Assembly: GCA_017640485.1 (NCBI GenBank)
Contig: JAEPQP010000004.1
Coordinates: 1-54,742, forward strand
DNA from: Phycisphaerales bacterium
GTDB lineage: Bacteria > Planctomycetota > Phycisphaerae > Phycisphaerales > UBA1924
Reading direction: 5' to 3'
DNA length: 54,742 bases
The translations under genes and the position numbers were made by a program. The notes under the pieces were generated by a model. The model made no database searches. It was not told the origin of the DNA and saw only the letters and a list, made by a program, of their open reading frames with translations. The first letter of the stretch is position 1; the number at the start of each line of letters is the position of its first letter. Shown piece after piece: positions 22,889-30,839 of the stretch.

Positions 22889-23803
22889 TCAGTTTCGGAA
22901 GCGTCTGTGGCAGTCCTTGCACGAACGGGAGAACGCACGCAGCGATTCGAGCGCTTTGGTGTGGTCGTGTGTCTCGATATGAATCTCGAGCATACGAGCA
23001 TGCTCTGTGCTTTGCGAGAACGCGCTCCGCATCTCTGGGGCGTATTCATTCAGTGAAGGCTGCATCTCGATGGTCCGCATCAGGTCGTACATCTGCCCGC
23101 TGACAGCGCTCGCCGAGAGATCGGGATGCTCTTGCGGAGTCTCAAAGCCATTCTCGGCAAGATCCAGCATCCGATCGTGCAGACGATCGAGCTGTCCCAT
23201 CGCATCCAGAAACCCAGAAACCGGGGCGCGTTCTGGGAAGAGTCCCTGTTGTTGAAGCGTGGACTGATCCAGTGATTCAGCGGTTCGGGCTGCATCCCAG
23301 AGACCCGGATAGTTCAGCGAGGTCCCCGCGCGGGTCATGAACGATTCGGCTTGTGTGTTGGTGATGCGTCCGGCGCCGATCGCGCCGACGCATAGAGCCG
23401 CGGGACCACGATGCGTGCCGTGGTGGCAGTTGAGGAAGATCGGGTGCTCGAGCTGAGCGATCGCTTGAGCGAGTTGTTCGGCGCGCTGGTCGCTGATGCC
23501 GTCGTACCCGATCGGGTAGTGGACCACGCGGATCCCGAACCGCTCAGCGAGTTGTGCGTCCGGTGCGATCGCGTCGACGCTGATGACTGTTTTGATCCCC
23601 AGATCCGAGAGCTGCCGGTAGTGGTCCAGACTGCTGGGTTCGCTCCCCGAATACAAGGTCGGAACGAGGGTACGAAGATTCTTGATCTGTCCGGGGATGA
23701 TCGCGTGCTTATGGGACGGAGCGTGAGTTGATCGACACGACGAGATAAGCGAGACCACGGCGAGAACGAATATTACCAGAATCAAACGCAGAGAGGGGAT
23801 CAT
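22889..23803 (-). CDS. lipoprotein fusing a Cys-phosphatase domain to a cytochrome c'-like heme domain
   Basis: The 304-residue protein has a signal peptide with lipobox LISSC (C23). Residues about 45-170 resemble DSP/PTP-like phosphatases: LYSGSEPSSLDHYRQLSDLGIKTVIS, then VVHYPIG, then the P-loop NCHHGTHRGP with C126-x5-R132. Residues about 185-304 are helical and end SCKDCHRRFRN, a C295-x-x-C298-H299 heme-c motif at the extreme C-terminus. That is where cytochrome c' and related four-helix c-type cytochromes carry theirs. Helices such as EYAPEMRSAFSQSTEHARML fit this reading. The export signal is consistent with heme attachment outside the cytoplasm. The substrate is unknown. The gene heads a likely operon with mgtE. 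Confidence 0.75.
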   Translation of the reverse strand: MIPSLRLILVIFVLAVVSLISSCRSTHAPSHKHAIIPGQIKNLRTLVPTLYSGSEPSSLDHYRQLSDLGIKTVISVDAIAPDAQLAERFGIRVVHYPIGYDGISDQRAEQLAQAIAQLEHPIFLNCHHGTHRGPAALCVGAIGAGRITNTQAESFMTRAGTSLNYPGLWDAARTAESLDQSTLQQQGLFPERAPVSGFLDAMGQLDRLHDRMLDLAENGFETPQEHPDLSASAVSGQMYDLMRTIEMQPSLNEYAPEMRSAFSQSTEHARMLEIHIETHDHTKALESLRAFSRSCKDCHRRFRN

Positions 23804-23808
23804 GGACC

Positions 23809-23816
23809 AGTATATT
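23809..23816. promoter_or_regulatory. overlapping divergent -10-like elements
   Basis: TATATT at 23811-23816 is a -10-like hexamer for the + strand, 27 bases before the queD start chosen at 23844. On the minus strand the same sequence reads TATACT, just upstream of the phosphatase-cytochrome start. No clear -35 boxes are seen, so the call is weak. Confidence 0.25.
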
Positions 23817-23843
23817 CAGCGGAGGCGCGCATACGATCTGTGC

Positions 23844-24311
23844 ATGGTCTACCGAGTCTGCAAGAGCTTCGAGATCGAGAGCGGGCACATGCTCTCCAAA
23901 CACCCCGGCCGGTGCAAATATCCGCATGGGCATTCCCGCCGCGTGGATCTGGTTATCGCGTCGGGTCATCTGGGGGATGGGGACATGGTCTGTGATTTCA
24001 AGTCCCTCAAGCTCGCTGTGGAGGAGTACATCGATTCCTACGACCACGCGCTGATGGTCAACTCCAACGACCCGATCCTGGACGAGCTGTCTACAGAGAA
24101 CCAGACGCGTGTGATTGTCTGCGAGGACGAGGATCCCACGACGGAAGTCCTGGCGCGGCGCATCTACGAATATGTGTCAGCGCAGCTCACGAGCGGCGGT
24201 CGCTATACCGACGCGCACGGCAAAGAGTTCGTGCTCCCCGCTGGATTGACCCTCGAGCGGGTCCGCGTGACCGAGACATCGAGTTCCTGGGCAGAATACG
24301 GCATCTCGTAA
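23844..24311 (+). CDS. queD: 6-carboxy-5,6,7,8-tetrahydropterin synthase
   Basis: The 155-residue QueD protein converts dihydroneopterin triphosphate to 6-carboxytetrahydropterin, the first committed step toward queuosine. Zinc ligands are H15 (ESGHML) and H28 and H30 (PHGHS). The catalytic Cys is C24 in GRCKYPHGH, the CxxxHGH pattern of true QueD. VCDFKSLK, DHALM and the C-terminal VRVTETSSSWAEY also fit. The start at ATG 23844 is preferred: the other ATG (23802) overlaps the divergent gene's start and adds an unusual 14-residue extension, while GGAGG and a -10-like element lie between them. Confidence 0.92.
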   Translation: MVYRVCKSFEIESGHMLSKHPGRCKYPHGHSRRVDLVIASGHLGDGDMVCDFKSLKLAVEEYIDSYDHALMVNSNDPILDELSTENQTRVIVCEDEDPTTEVLARRIYEYVSAQLTSGGRYTDAHGKEFVLPAGLTLERVRVTETSSSWAEYGIS

Positions 24312-24406
24312 TCCAGCAGACCGGATTCCAAACAAGCTCGATGGAAGGCAATAGTCCCGCTTGGTCGGGCGTTGTTGTGTTGGAGAAGTACAATAAGGAG
24401 TCTCGT

Positions 24407-25801
24407 ATGTCGTTCCGAAAATCTCACGCTCGTTCCATCGCTCTCTCAAGCCTGCTCGCGATCGCGGGAATCGCCGGGATCGCGCAGGGTTCAGAGATCG
24501 AGAGTTCCCCAGATGAACAACAGAAACACGCGATGTCCATGGCGATGGACCTCTCCATGGCGTTCGAGTACGCGAGCGAGACGATCGAATCCTCGGTGGT
24601 CCACATCATCACCGAGTCCCAGAACCGGCGCGGCTTTCGTCAACGCACGGGTCTGGGTTCTGGAGTGATCGCTGATGAGCGTGGGTACATCCTGACCAAT
24701 GCTCATGTCGTGGAGGCAGGGAGCATCATCAGCGTGCGGCTCAGCGACGGCCGCGAGATGGAAGCGGAGTTGATTGGCACCTTCCCAGAGACCGATGTCG
24801 CGGTTCTGCGGATCGACGCCGAGGGATTGGTCCCGGCGGAGTTTGGTGACTCTGAAGCACTCCGCGTTGGTGAATGGGTGCTCGCGGTCGGATCACCCTT
24901 CGGGTTCCAGCAATCGGTGACAGCTGGTATTGTCAGCGCCAAGGGGCGCGGGTCCATGAGCATGAGTCCGGGTGAAGAACAACCCGGATTCCAGCGGTTC
25001 CAAGAGTTCATCCAGACCGACGCCGCGATCAATCCCGGAAACTCGGGCGGGCCGCTGGTGGACCTGCACGGGCGCGTCATCGGGATCAACACCGCGATCC
25101 TCTCGCGCTCGGGCGGGAATAACGGCCTTGGATTCGCGATCCCGATCGACATCGCGGGCGCCGTCATGAATCGCATTATCGAGAACGGACGCGTCGATCG
25201 CGGCTGGTTCGGGGTCGCGATGGAGGACCTCGCGCCGGTCGAAGCGTACACGCTGGGGATCGACGGCGGTGTCGTGCTCAGCAGGGTCTCTGAGGATGGC
25301 CCCGCCGAGAGTGCCGGGCTCCAAGCGGGTGACATTGTCGTTGCGCTCGGCGGACGCGCTACCGAGAACCGCGTCCGGATGGGCAACGCGATCATGCTCG
25401 CGCGTCCGGGTGAGCCGGTCGAAGTCGAGTACTACCGCGACGGGATCAAGCGGACCGCGCGCGCCAGACTCCAGGACAGGGACAAGCAGCGCGTGATGGC
25501 GTTCGGAGGCGCGTTCATCGAAGAGATCGGGGCCTCCATCATTCCCGACGAGAAGCGGTGGGAACGACGGGGACGCGTGATCGATCGCATCGAGGGGTTC
25601 AGCGTGTTCGAGGTCCAGCCCAGCTCGCCAGCAGAGCTCGCGGGTCTTGAACGCGGGGACTTCGTGTACGAGGTCGATGGACGCTCTTTCGAGGATGCGG
25701 ACCAGCTCAACGGGTTCCTCTCAACAGCCAACTACGATCGCGGCGTGCGACTCAAGGTCATCCGAGGCAGCGCACGCGGATACATTGATCTGAAAAAATA
25801 G
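24407..25801 (+). CDS. htrA: HtrA/DegP-family periplasmic serine protease
   Basis: The start is ATG 24407, with AAGGAG 10 bases upstream, giving 464 residues. A signal peptide (SLLAIAGIAGIAQG) is followed by a trypsin-like domain with the triad H100 (LTNAHVV), D130 (FPETDVAVL) and S213 (NPGNSGGP). Two PDZ domains follow: about 265-355 (GWFGVAMEDL...AGLQAGDIVVALGG) and about 365-464 (SPAELAGLERGDFVYEVDG). The role is degradation or folding of damaged envelope proteins. The gene stands between queD and the convergent zinc-ribbon gene, whose stop is only 2 bases away, and is probably independently regulated. Confidence 0.93.
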   Translation: MSFRKSHARSIALSSLLAIAGIAGIAQGSEIESSPDEQQKHAMSMAMDLSMAFEYASETIESSVVHIITESQNRRGFRQRTGLGSGVIADERGYILTNAHVVEAGSIISVRLSDGREMEAELIGTFPETDVAVLRIDAEGLVPAEFGDSEALRVGEWVLAVGSPFGFQQSVTAGIVSAKGRGSMSMSPGEEQPGFQRFQEFIQTDAAINPGNSGGPLVDLHGRVIGINTAILSRSGGNNGLGFAIPIDIAGAVMNRIIENGRVDRGWFGVAMEDLAPVEAYTLGIDGGVVLSRVSEDGPAESAGLQAGDIVVALGGRATENRVRMGNAIMLARPGEPVEVEYYRDGIKRTARARLQDRDKQRVMAFGGAFIEEIGASIIPDEKRWERRGRVIDRIEGFSVFEVQPSSPAELAGLERGDFVYEVDGRSFEDADQLNGFLSTANYDRGVRLKVIRGSARGYIDLKK

Positions 25802-25803
25802 CC

Positions 25804-26577
25804 TCAGCTCTTCGCGTGCTTCGCTTTGAGTTTCTTGATCTTCGCGAGCAGCTTGGGGGTGCGGATCTGGAATCCCGCTTTGAGACGCGATCCTTGGAGC
25901 TCGGCGCGAGCCTTCCGGATTTCTTCTCGTGACGGATCGAGCGGGAGCAGCGCCATCGCGAGCCAGGTCCGGACCCGCTTGCGCGGCGAGTGCTTGAACG
26001 CCCAGAACATCAGCGAGAGGAAAATCAGCACGATCGCGATCGCGGCGATGATCGGTGCCGCGGGGGACCCGGTCTGCGTCCACGCGTAGTACCCGCTCGC
26101 GCCGATGATCAGCACCGCGATCAGGATCAGTAATCGAGCGAGCGGGGTGAGCCGCTCGAAGGTCTCCTCGTCGTAGAGACGAGCGAAGCAATAGAGCGAA
26201 TGACGGATCATTTCCTCCCGCTGTCCCGCTTTGAGCTTGTCGTCTCTGCGAGCAGCTTCCATCGTCGAGCAGTCCTCGATGCGCTTGGACACAATCGGGA
26301 GCGTGGGCGGCTCGTAGGAATCGGAACTCTTGGGATCGGGGAGGATGTCGATCGGTCGTTCTTCGGTCGGTCGCTCGACTCGGCAGCCGCAGGTCGTGCA
26401 GGTGAGCTCATGGTGGGGGTGGCCGTGACGACCACGATCCATGCAGAGGAAGTAGCGTCGATGCTCGGCCTGGGAGAGTTTGAAACGACGCTCTTGCCGG
26501 CAGACCGGGCAGTAGTCGGAGGTGACCCCGATTGGGCGGATACGCAGCACCGTCGCACTGATCAGCGAGAAGGGCAT
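25804..26577 (-). CDS. zinc-ribbon membrane protein, function unknown
   Basis: The 257-residue protein begins with a two-part metal-binding region: CPVCRQ at residues 23-28 and CTTCGC near residues 60-65, with several His between (RGRHGHPHHE). Two transmembrane helices follow (about 145-163, LLILIAVLIIGASGYYA; and about 172-195), then a basic, Lys/Arg-rich C-terminal tail with helical LKAKHAKS. It may sense or bind zinc or nucleic acid at the membrane, but no family is recognised. It is divergent from queC, and its 3' end almost abuts the htrA stop. Confidence 0.75.
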   Translation of the reverse strand: MPFSLISATVLRIRPIGVTSDYCPVCRQERRFKLSQAEHRRYFLCMDRGRHGHPHHELTCTTCGCRVERPTEERPIDILPDPKSSDSYEPPTLPIVSKRIEDCSTMEAARRDDKLKAGQREEMIRHSLYCFARLYDEETFERLTPLARLLILIAVLIIGASGYYAWTQTGSPAAPIIAAIAIVLIFLSLMFWAFKHSPRKRVRTWLAMALLPLDPSREEIRKARAELQGSRLKAGFQIRTPKLLAKIKKLKAKHAKS

Positions 26578-26646
26578 ACCGCACTATACCAGAAACCCTC
26601 TGATTGGTGGCAGTCAATCTTCAAGTTCGGTGACCTACCGTTGGAT

Positions 26647-27387
26647 ATGGCCACTGGGAACGCACAATTTTCAACGACAGGATCAGGCAAACCCGCCGTG
26701 GTTTTGCTGTCTGGTGGGCTGGATTCAACCACCGTCCTCGCGATCGCTCAAGAGCAGGGGTACGACTGCCACACCATCGCGTTCGACTATGGGCAGCGTC
26801 ATCGAAACGAGCTCGACGCGAGCGCCAAGATCAGCTCCACGCTTGGAGCCCGCTCGCATCGGGTCTTCCCGATCGACATCGGTGCGTTCGGAGGATCCGC
26901 ACTCACGGCTGACATTGAAGTGCCCAAGGGACGCGACGAATCCGAGATGACCGATATCCCGATCACCTATGTCCCGGCGCGGAACCTGGTCTTTCTCTCC
27001 ATCGCAACAGCGCTCGCAGAGACGCTCGATGCGAAAGATATTTACCTCGGCGTCAACGCGGTGGACTATTCCGGATACCCGGATTGTCGTCCTGAGTTTA
27101 TCGAGTCGTTTGCCGCAACCGCGAATCTCGCGACCAAGATGGGTGTGGAGAGTACAGATGAAGCGGAGATTCGTGTGCACTCGCCGCTCATGGAGATGAC
27201 CAAGGGGCAGATCATCAAGCACGGCGTGGAGTTAGGTGTGGACTATTCGATGACGCACTCCTGCTACGACCCGATCGATGGTCGAGCGTGCGGGCAGTGC
27301 GATTCGTGCATCCTGCGCCGGCGCGGATTCGAGCAAGCGGGTATCGATGATCCGACGCTGTACGCATCCCAGCAGGGCGCGTCATGA
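26647..27387 (+). CDS. queC: 7-cyano-7-deazaguanine (preQ0) synthase
   Basis: The 246-residue QueC uses ATP and ammonia to turn 7-carboxy-7-deazaguanine into preQ0. The PP-loop is SGGLDST near residue 24. FDYGQRHRNELD, YVPARNLVFLSIA, the NAVDYSGYPDCRPEF segment and the C-terminal zinc site C-x8-C-x2-C-x2-C (CYDPIDGRACGQCDSC) are all present. The frame extends upstream to 26200 but that part lies antisense to the zinc-ribbon gene, so ATG 26647 is used. It overlaps queE by four bases (ATGA). Confidence 0.95.
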   Translation: MATGNAQFSTTGSGKPAVVLLSGGLDSTTVLAIAQEQGYDCHTIAFDYGQRHRNELDASAKISSTLGARSHRVFPIDIGAFGGSALTADIEVPKGRDESEMTDIPITYVPARNLVFLSIATALAETLDAKDIYLGVNAVDYSGYPDCRPEFIESFAATANLATKMGVESTDEAEIRVHSPLMEMTKGQIIKHGVELGVDYSMTHSCYDPIDGRACGQCDSCILRRRGFEQAGIDDPTLYASQQGAS

Positions 27388-28103
27388 CCAGCACGCCGAT
27401 CACGATCCCAATCTCCGAGACTTTCGTTTCAATCCAAGGCGAAGGGAAGCTGACGGGTGTGCCCAGTTGGTTCTGCAGAGTCTCTGGATGCAACCTGCGT
27501 TGTACATGGTGCGACACGCCGTACGCGAGCTGGGAACCCGAGAAGACGACGCGGACGATCGATGAATTGATCCGAGAAGCATCGGAATCGGGCGTGAAGC
27601 ACGCGGTGCTGACCGGGGGAGAGCCGATGATGTTCACGCAGCTTGTCGAACTCTCGCAGGGGCTGTCTTCGGCGGGGTTACACATCACGATCGAGACCGC
27701 CGGGACACTCACGCTCCCCGGGGTGGTCTGTCATCTGATGAGTCTGTCCCCGAAGCTCGCCAACTCGACACCGAGCAATGATCCGCGTGATCCGAGCGGC
27801 GCCTGGGCAGCACGCCATGAGCAGCGGAGATTGGATTACGATGCGATCAACGAGCTCATCGCATCGACGCGTGACCGTCAGCTCAAGTTTGTGGTCAGTG
27901 ATCCTGCAGATCTTGATGAGATCGGATCGGTGCTTGAGCGTCTGTCTGGATACGAGCCGGGGGATGTGATGCTGATGCCCGAAGGGGTGACGGTGCCGAG
28001 CCCGGACGAGGTTGCGTGGGTTGTTGATGCGTGTGTGGAGCGCGGATGGAGCTACTGCCCGCGCGTGCATGTGCAGTTGTTCGGTGATACCCGCGGGACT
28101 TGA
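27384..28103 (+). CDS. queE: 7-carboxy-7-deazaguanine synthase (radical SAM)
   Basis: The 239-residue QueE rearranges 6-carboxytetrahydropterin into 7-carboxy-7-deazaguanine with S-adenosylmethionine and a 4Fe-4S cluster. Marks are SETFVSIQGEGKLTGVPSWF, the cluster motif C-x3-C-x2-C in CNLRCTWCDT, and VLTGGEPMM. The C-terminal half carries a longer insertion (ANSTPSNDPRDPSGAWAARH), as in the larger QueE subtypes. It is coupled to queC by a four-base overlap; with queD about 3 kb upstream the three preQ0 steps are encoded locally. QueF was not seen. Confidence 0.94.
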   Translation: MTSTPITIPISETFVSIQGEGKLTGVPSWFCRVSGCNLRCTWCDTPYASWEPEKTTRTIDELIREASESGVKHAVLTGGEPMMFTQLVELSQGLSSAGLHITIETAGTLTLPGVVCHLMSLSPKLANSTPSNDPRDPSGAWAARHEQRRLDYDAINELIASTRDRQLKFVVSDPADLDEIGSVLERLSGYEPGDVMLMPEGVTVPSPDEVAWVVDACVERGWSYCPRVHVQLFGDTRGT

Positions 28104-28115
28104 TGAAGGGACTTG

Positions 28116-28685
28116 ATGAAAGATCGATCGATGTATGATCTCTGTGAAACCATCACCATCAAGGACGGCCGAAGCGTTGTGGTCCGTTCCCCGAAGCCCG
28201 GCGACGGCGAGCTCGTCCGCGACTATCTCTGCAAACTCGGCGCTTCAACAGATTTCGTGCTTTCATTTCCCGGCGATATCCGTCCTGCGTCTGCATATGA
28301 AGAGCACGTAGAGATGGCGTTACGCGGCGAGTTCTATTCGATCAGCGCGATCCATCCTGATGACGGCTCGATTATCGCAAGTACCGCGTTCATGATGAAT
28401 ACGCGTGTCAAGACAGCACACATCGCAACACTCGGGACCGGTGTGCTTCCGGATTGGCAAGGTGCCGGGCTTGGAAAGTGGATGCTCGATCGTGCGATCA
28501 ACGATATCAAAGTGAATCCAAAGATACTCAAGCTCGAGCTGGGAGTGATCAAAGGGAACCACATTGCTCAACGGATGTACGAGCGAGCAGGATTTGAAGT
28601 TGAAGGATGCAAACTCAAGTCGATCAAACAGCCGAGCGGAGTATTTGAGGATGAAATTTTGATGGGGATGTGGATCGGTCAGTAG
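28116..28685 (+). CDS. GNAT-family N-acetyltransferase
   Basis: The start is ATG 28116, with AAGGGA 4 bases upstream, giving 189 residues. The GNAT fold is shown by RSPKPGDGELVRDYLCKL, the beta-4 strand AHIATLGTGVLPDWQGAGLGKWMLDRAI, whose Q-x-x-G-x-G acetyl-CoA loop reads WQGAGLG, and the C-terminal NHIAQRMYERAGFEVEG. Such enzymes acetylate proteins, amino acids or small molecules; the substrate is not predictable here. It follows queE by 12 bases and may be on the same transcript. It is convergent with the lipoprotein gene. Confidence 0.9.
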   Translation: MKDRSMYDLCETITIKDGRSVVVRSPKPGDGELVRDYLCKLGASTDFVLSFPGDIRPASAYEEHVEMALRGEFYSISAIHPDDGSIIASTAFMMNTRVKTAHIATLGTGVLPDWQGAGLGKWMLDRAINDIKVNPKILKLELGVIKGNHIAQRMYERAGFEVEGCKLKSIKQPSGVFEDEILMGMWIGQ

Positions 28686-28697
28686 AATGATCCGAGC

Positions 28698-29096
28698 TCA
28701 AGATCTCGGGCTGCGCTTGGTCTTTGACTTTGCCCGCTTGAGCACTTTCGTATTGGATTTTTTGGCGTTCGGGCGCACAGTTTCTTTCTGGAGTGGCCGG
28801 ACTCTTGATCGAGCGGTCACCGGACGATTGGTGGTGGTCTCGTGGTTGAGCCGAGCGAGAGAACCGGCCGAGGCTTGGTGCACCGCGATGTATCGATCAG
28901 AATCCGGATGATCAGGCGCGTGGGATCCGGTGTGCTTTCCCCGATGCTTGGACTTGTAATAACAGTGGTGGTGATGGTGCGGGCCGTGGCATCCGCATGA
29001 CCAGTCCTTGTGGATGCTGAACGATTTGCTGATCGCGCATCCCGAAAGGATCGGCGTGCACGCGAGTAGTGTGAGTATGAGCGGTGTGCGTTTCAT
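28698..29096 (-). CDS. small His-rich, Lys/Arg-rich lipoprotein
   Basis: The start at ATG 29096 (GGAG upstream) gives 132 residues with a lipoprotein signal ending ILSGC (Cys near residue 20). Just after it is a metal-ligand cluster, SCGCHGPHHHHHCYY, with five consecutive His and three Cys. The rest is strongly basic and disordered-looking, ending KVLKRAKSKTKRSPRS. A metal-binding or buffering lipoprotein of the outer envelope is a reasonable inference, and the basic tail could contact polyanionic surface polymers. No family is recognised. Confidence 0.7.
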   Translation of the reverse strand: MKRTPLILTLLACTPILSGCAISKSFSIHKDWSCGCHGPHHHHHCYYKSKHRGKHTGSHAPDHPDSDRYIAVHQASAGSLARLNHETTTNRPVTARSRVRPLQKETVRPNAKKSNTKVLKRAKSKTKRSPRS

Positions 29097-29296
29097 ATTG
29101 AGATCTCCGTGTGGGTGTAGCTTCAAATATCACACCGCGATCCCAACACGTTGATGACATCGATCCCAAAAGAAACCGTTCGATGCTCGTTTCCGAGTCG
29201 TAACGGTTCATAGCAACAATATTTCTCTTGTGATGATTCTGGATCGCGGGTAGAGTGTCGGGAAAGCCGGCCAACACACACCATCAGGAGAATCCG

Positions 29297-30763
29297 ATGA
29301 TCCACCACGCGTCACACACGATCTGTCTTCTTGCGATTTGTGCAGGGTCCGCGGTTTCATCGGATCAGACCAATCTCCGTGACACCACGCGCGTGGAGAT
29401 CACCCCCGATGGGCACACGACAGTCACGATCGCACCCGGCCCGGTTGGGTTTGAAGGACACGCTCCGAGCGGATCAGCGGATGCCGATGCTCCGTTCGGC
29501 GCTGAACCCGATCTCACGGTCGATCTGCGTCGTCAGGTCAGCGGTCTTGCGATCGCGGATCTCAACAATGATGGATTCAATGACCTCGTTGCCGTGTGTT
29601 ATGTGACGAGTGCGTTCCCGCCGTATGACAACTGGCAGGACATGATCTTCTACAACGACCCGATCAACGGACTCGAGACCACTCCGTCATGGCTCTCAGC
29701 AGAGCAAACGCACACCGCTGATGTTCATGTCGGGGATGTCAACGGCGACTCGCTCCTCGATGTCGTCAGTGTCCACGGCGGACTTCGAACCGACAGCGTT
29801 ATGGTCCACTTCGGTCTCCCTGGAGGAGGGATCAACACGCTCGCCGGATACACATCCAATACCAGCCCAAACGCATGGGGGACCTCCGGGATTCTAGTTG
29901 ATATGGACAACGACAACGATCTTGACCTTGTTACTACGAACCAGGGTGTAGGGGCGGGATCACCGACGCGCCCGCTGTTCATGTTCCGCAACAACGGGTC
30001 GGGATTCGAGACCGATCCGTCGTGGGAGTCTGCGGATTCTGAGATCTCCAACGGGATCGATGCGCGAGACATCACCGGGGATGGTTTCCCGGATCTCGCG
30101 GTTGCCAAATGGGTGAACTACTCCAGCGGGATCTACTACAACACGACCGGCACCCCGGACACTTTCCAGTCGCTCTTCGCGCCCAATATCGATGCTGAGA
30201 AGGGGGCCGCGTTGACCGATCTGCAAGGGGATTTCCAACCCGAGGTCGCGTTCGGTGGGGATCCATCGACGATCTACAACCTCGTCCACGGCGCGATACT
30301 CCCAGTCGGCTCAACAAACCCGCCGTTCTCGGGTCCACAAGAAGTCCAGTTCTTCGATGTCGATGACGACGGGGACGATGATTTCGGAGAGGTCCATTTC
30401 TCCGACGGCCGGGCGCACATCTACCTCAACCGTGACGGTGTGCTCGATACCGATCCAACCTGGACCTACGACGCACCAGAAGTCGGGACTTCGCTGGCGC
30501 TGGGGGATCTGAACAACGATGATCTCCCCGATCTGGTGGTCGGCTACGCGGGTGATACCTGCATCCGGATCTTCTACGGGCAGCGAGCGCCGTGCATCGC
30601 GGACTTCACCGGCGACGGGGTGGTTAACTTCTTCGATATCTCCGCGTTCCTCCAAGCGTACGACCAGATGGATCCCTCAGGGGACCTCAACGGCGACGGC
30701 GAATGGGACTTCTTTGATCTCAATGCGTATGTCACCTCGTTCCTCTCTGCGGCCTGCCAGTAA
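29297..30763 (+). CDS. exported FG-GAP/VCBS-repeat protein with C-terminal dockerin-like tail
   Basis: The start is ATG 29297, with AGGAGA upstream, giving 488 residues and a signal peptide. Several FG-GAP/VCBS-type repeats with calcium-binding DxNxDG/DxDxD motifs follow (LAIADLNNDGFNDLV, HVGDVNGDSLLDVV, LVDMDNDNDLDLV, FDVDDDGDDDFG, ALGDLNNDDLPDLV). Together they suggest a seven-bladed beta propeller. The tail CIADFTGDGVVNFFDISAF...GDLNGDGEWDFFDLNAY is a duplicated calcium-loop unit of the planctomycete GC-type dockerin-like anchor, here ending ACQ. It is likely a secreted or surface adhesion/binding protein; no enzyme signature is seen. Confidence 0.88.
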   Translation: MIHHASHTICLLAICAGSAVSSDQTNLRDTTRVEITPDGHTTVTIAPGPVGFEGHAPSGSADADAPFGAEPDLTVDLRRQVSGLAIADLNNDGFNDLVAVCYVTSAFPPYDNWQDMIFYNDPINGLETTPSWLSAEQTHTADVHVGDVNGDSLLDVVSVHGGLRTDSVMVHFGLPGGGINTLAGYTSNTSPNAWGTSGILVDMDNDNDLDLVTTNQGVGAGSPTRPLFMFRNNGSGFETDPSWESADSEISNGIDARDITGDGFPDLAVAKWVNYSSGIYYNTTGTPDTFQSLFAPNIDAEKGAALTDLQGDFQPEVAFGGDPSTIYNLVHGAILPVGSTNPPFSGPQEVQFFDVDDDGDDDFGEVHFSDGRAHIYLNRDGVLDTDPTWTYDAPEVGTSLALGDLNNDDLPDLVVGYAGDTCIRIFYGQRAPCIADFTGDGVVNFFDISAFLQAYDQMDPSGDLNGDGEWDFFDLNAYVTSFLSAACQ

Positions 30764-30839
30764 AGGCAGCGATTGATTTCCTTCTGATCGCAGAAAGCCT
30801 GTCTGGTTTGATCTGAATTGGATCAGGAGACGAATAGAG

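Noticed and set aside
24355-24385. Terminator between queD and htrA
   Set aside because: Only a four-base CCCG/CGGG stem with an interrupted T-rich tail; too weak to list.
26200-26646. N-terminal extension of queC
   Set aside because: The extra 149 codons are antisense to the zinc-ribbon gene and have no family similarity. ATG 26647 gives a normal-length QueC.
26578-26646. preQ1 riboswitch upstream of queC
   Set aside because: No preQ1-I type stem with an A-rich tail was found in the short leader.
29174-29208. AACCGTT...AACGGTT inverted repeat upstream of the FG-GAP gene
   Set aside because: Seven-bp arms with a 21-base loop and no T-tract; could be chance in a 200-base gap.
12000-30000. 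dif site near the skew change
   Set aside because: No 11-6-11 XerCD-like site could be recognised by eye in the intergenic gaps.
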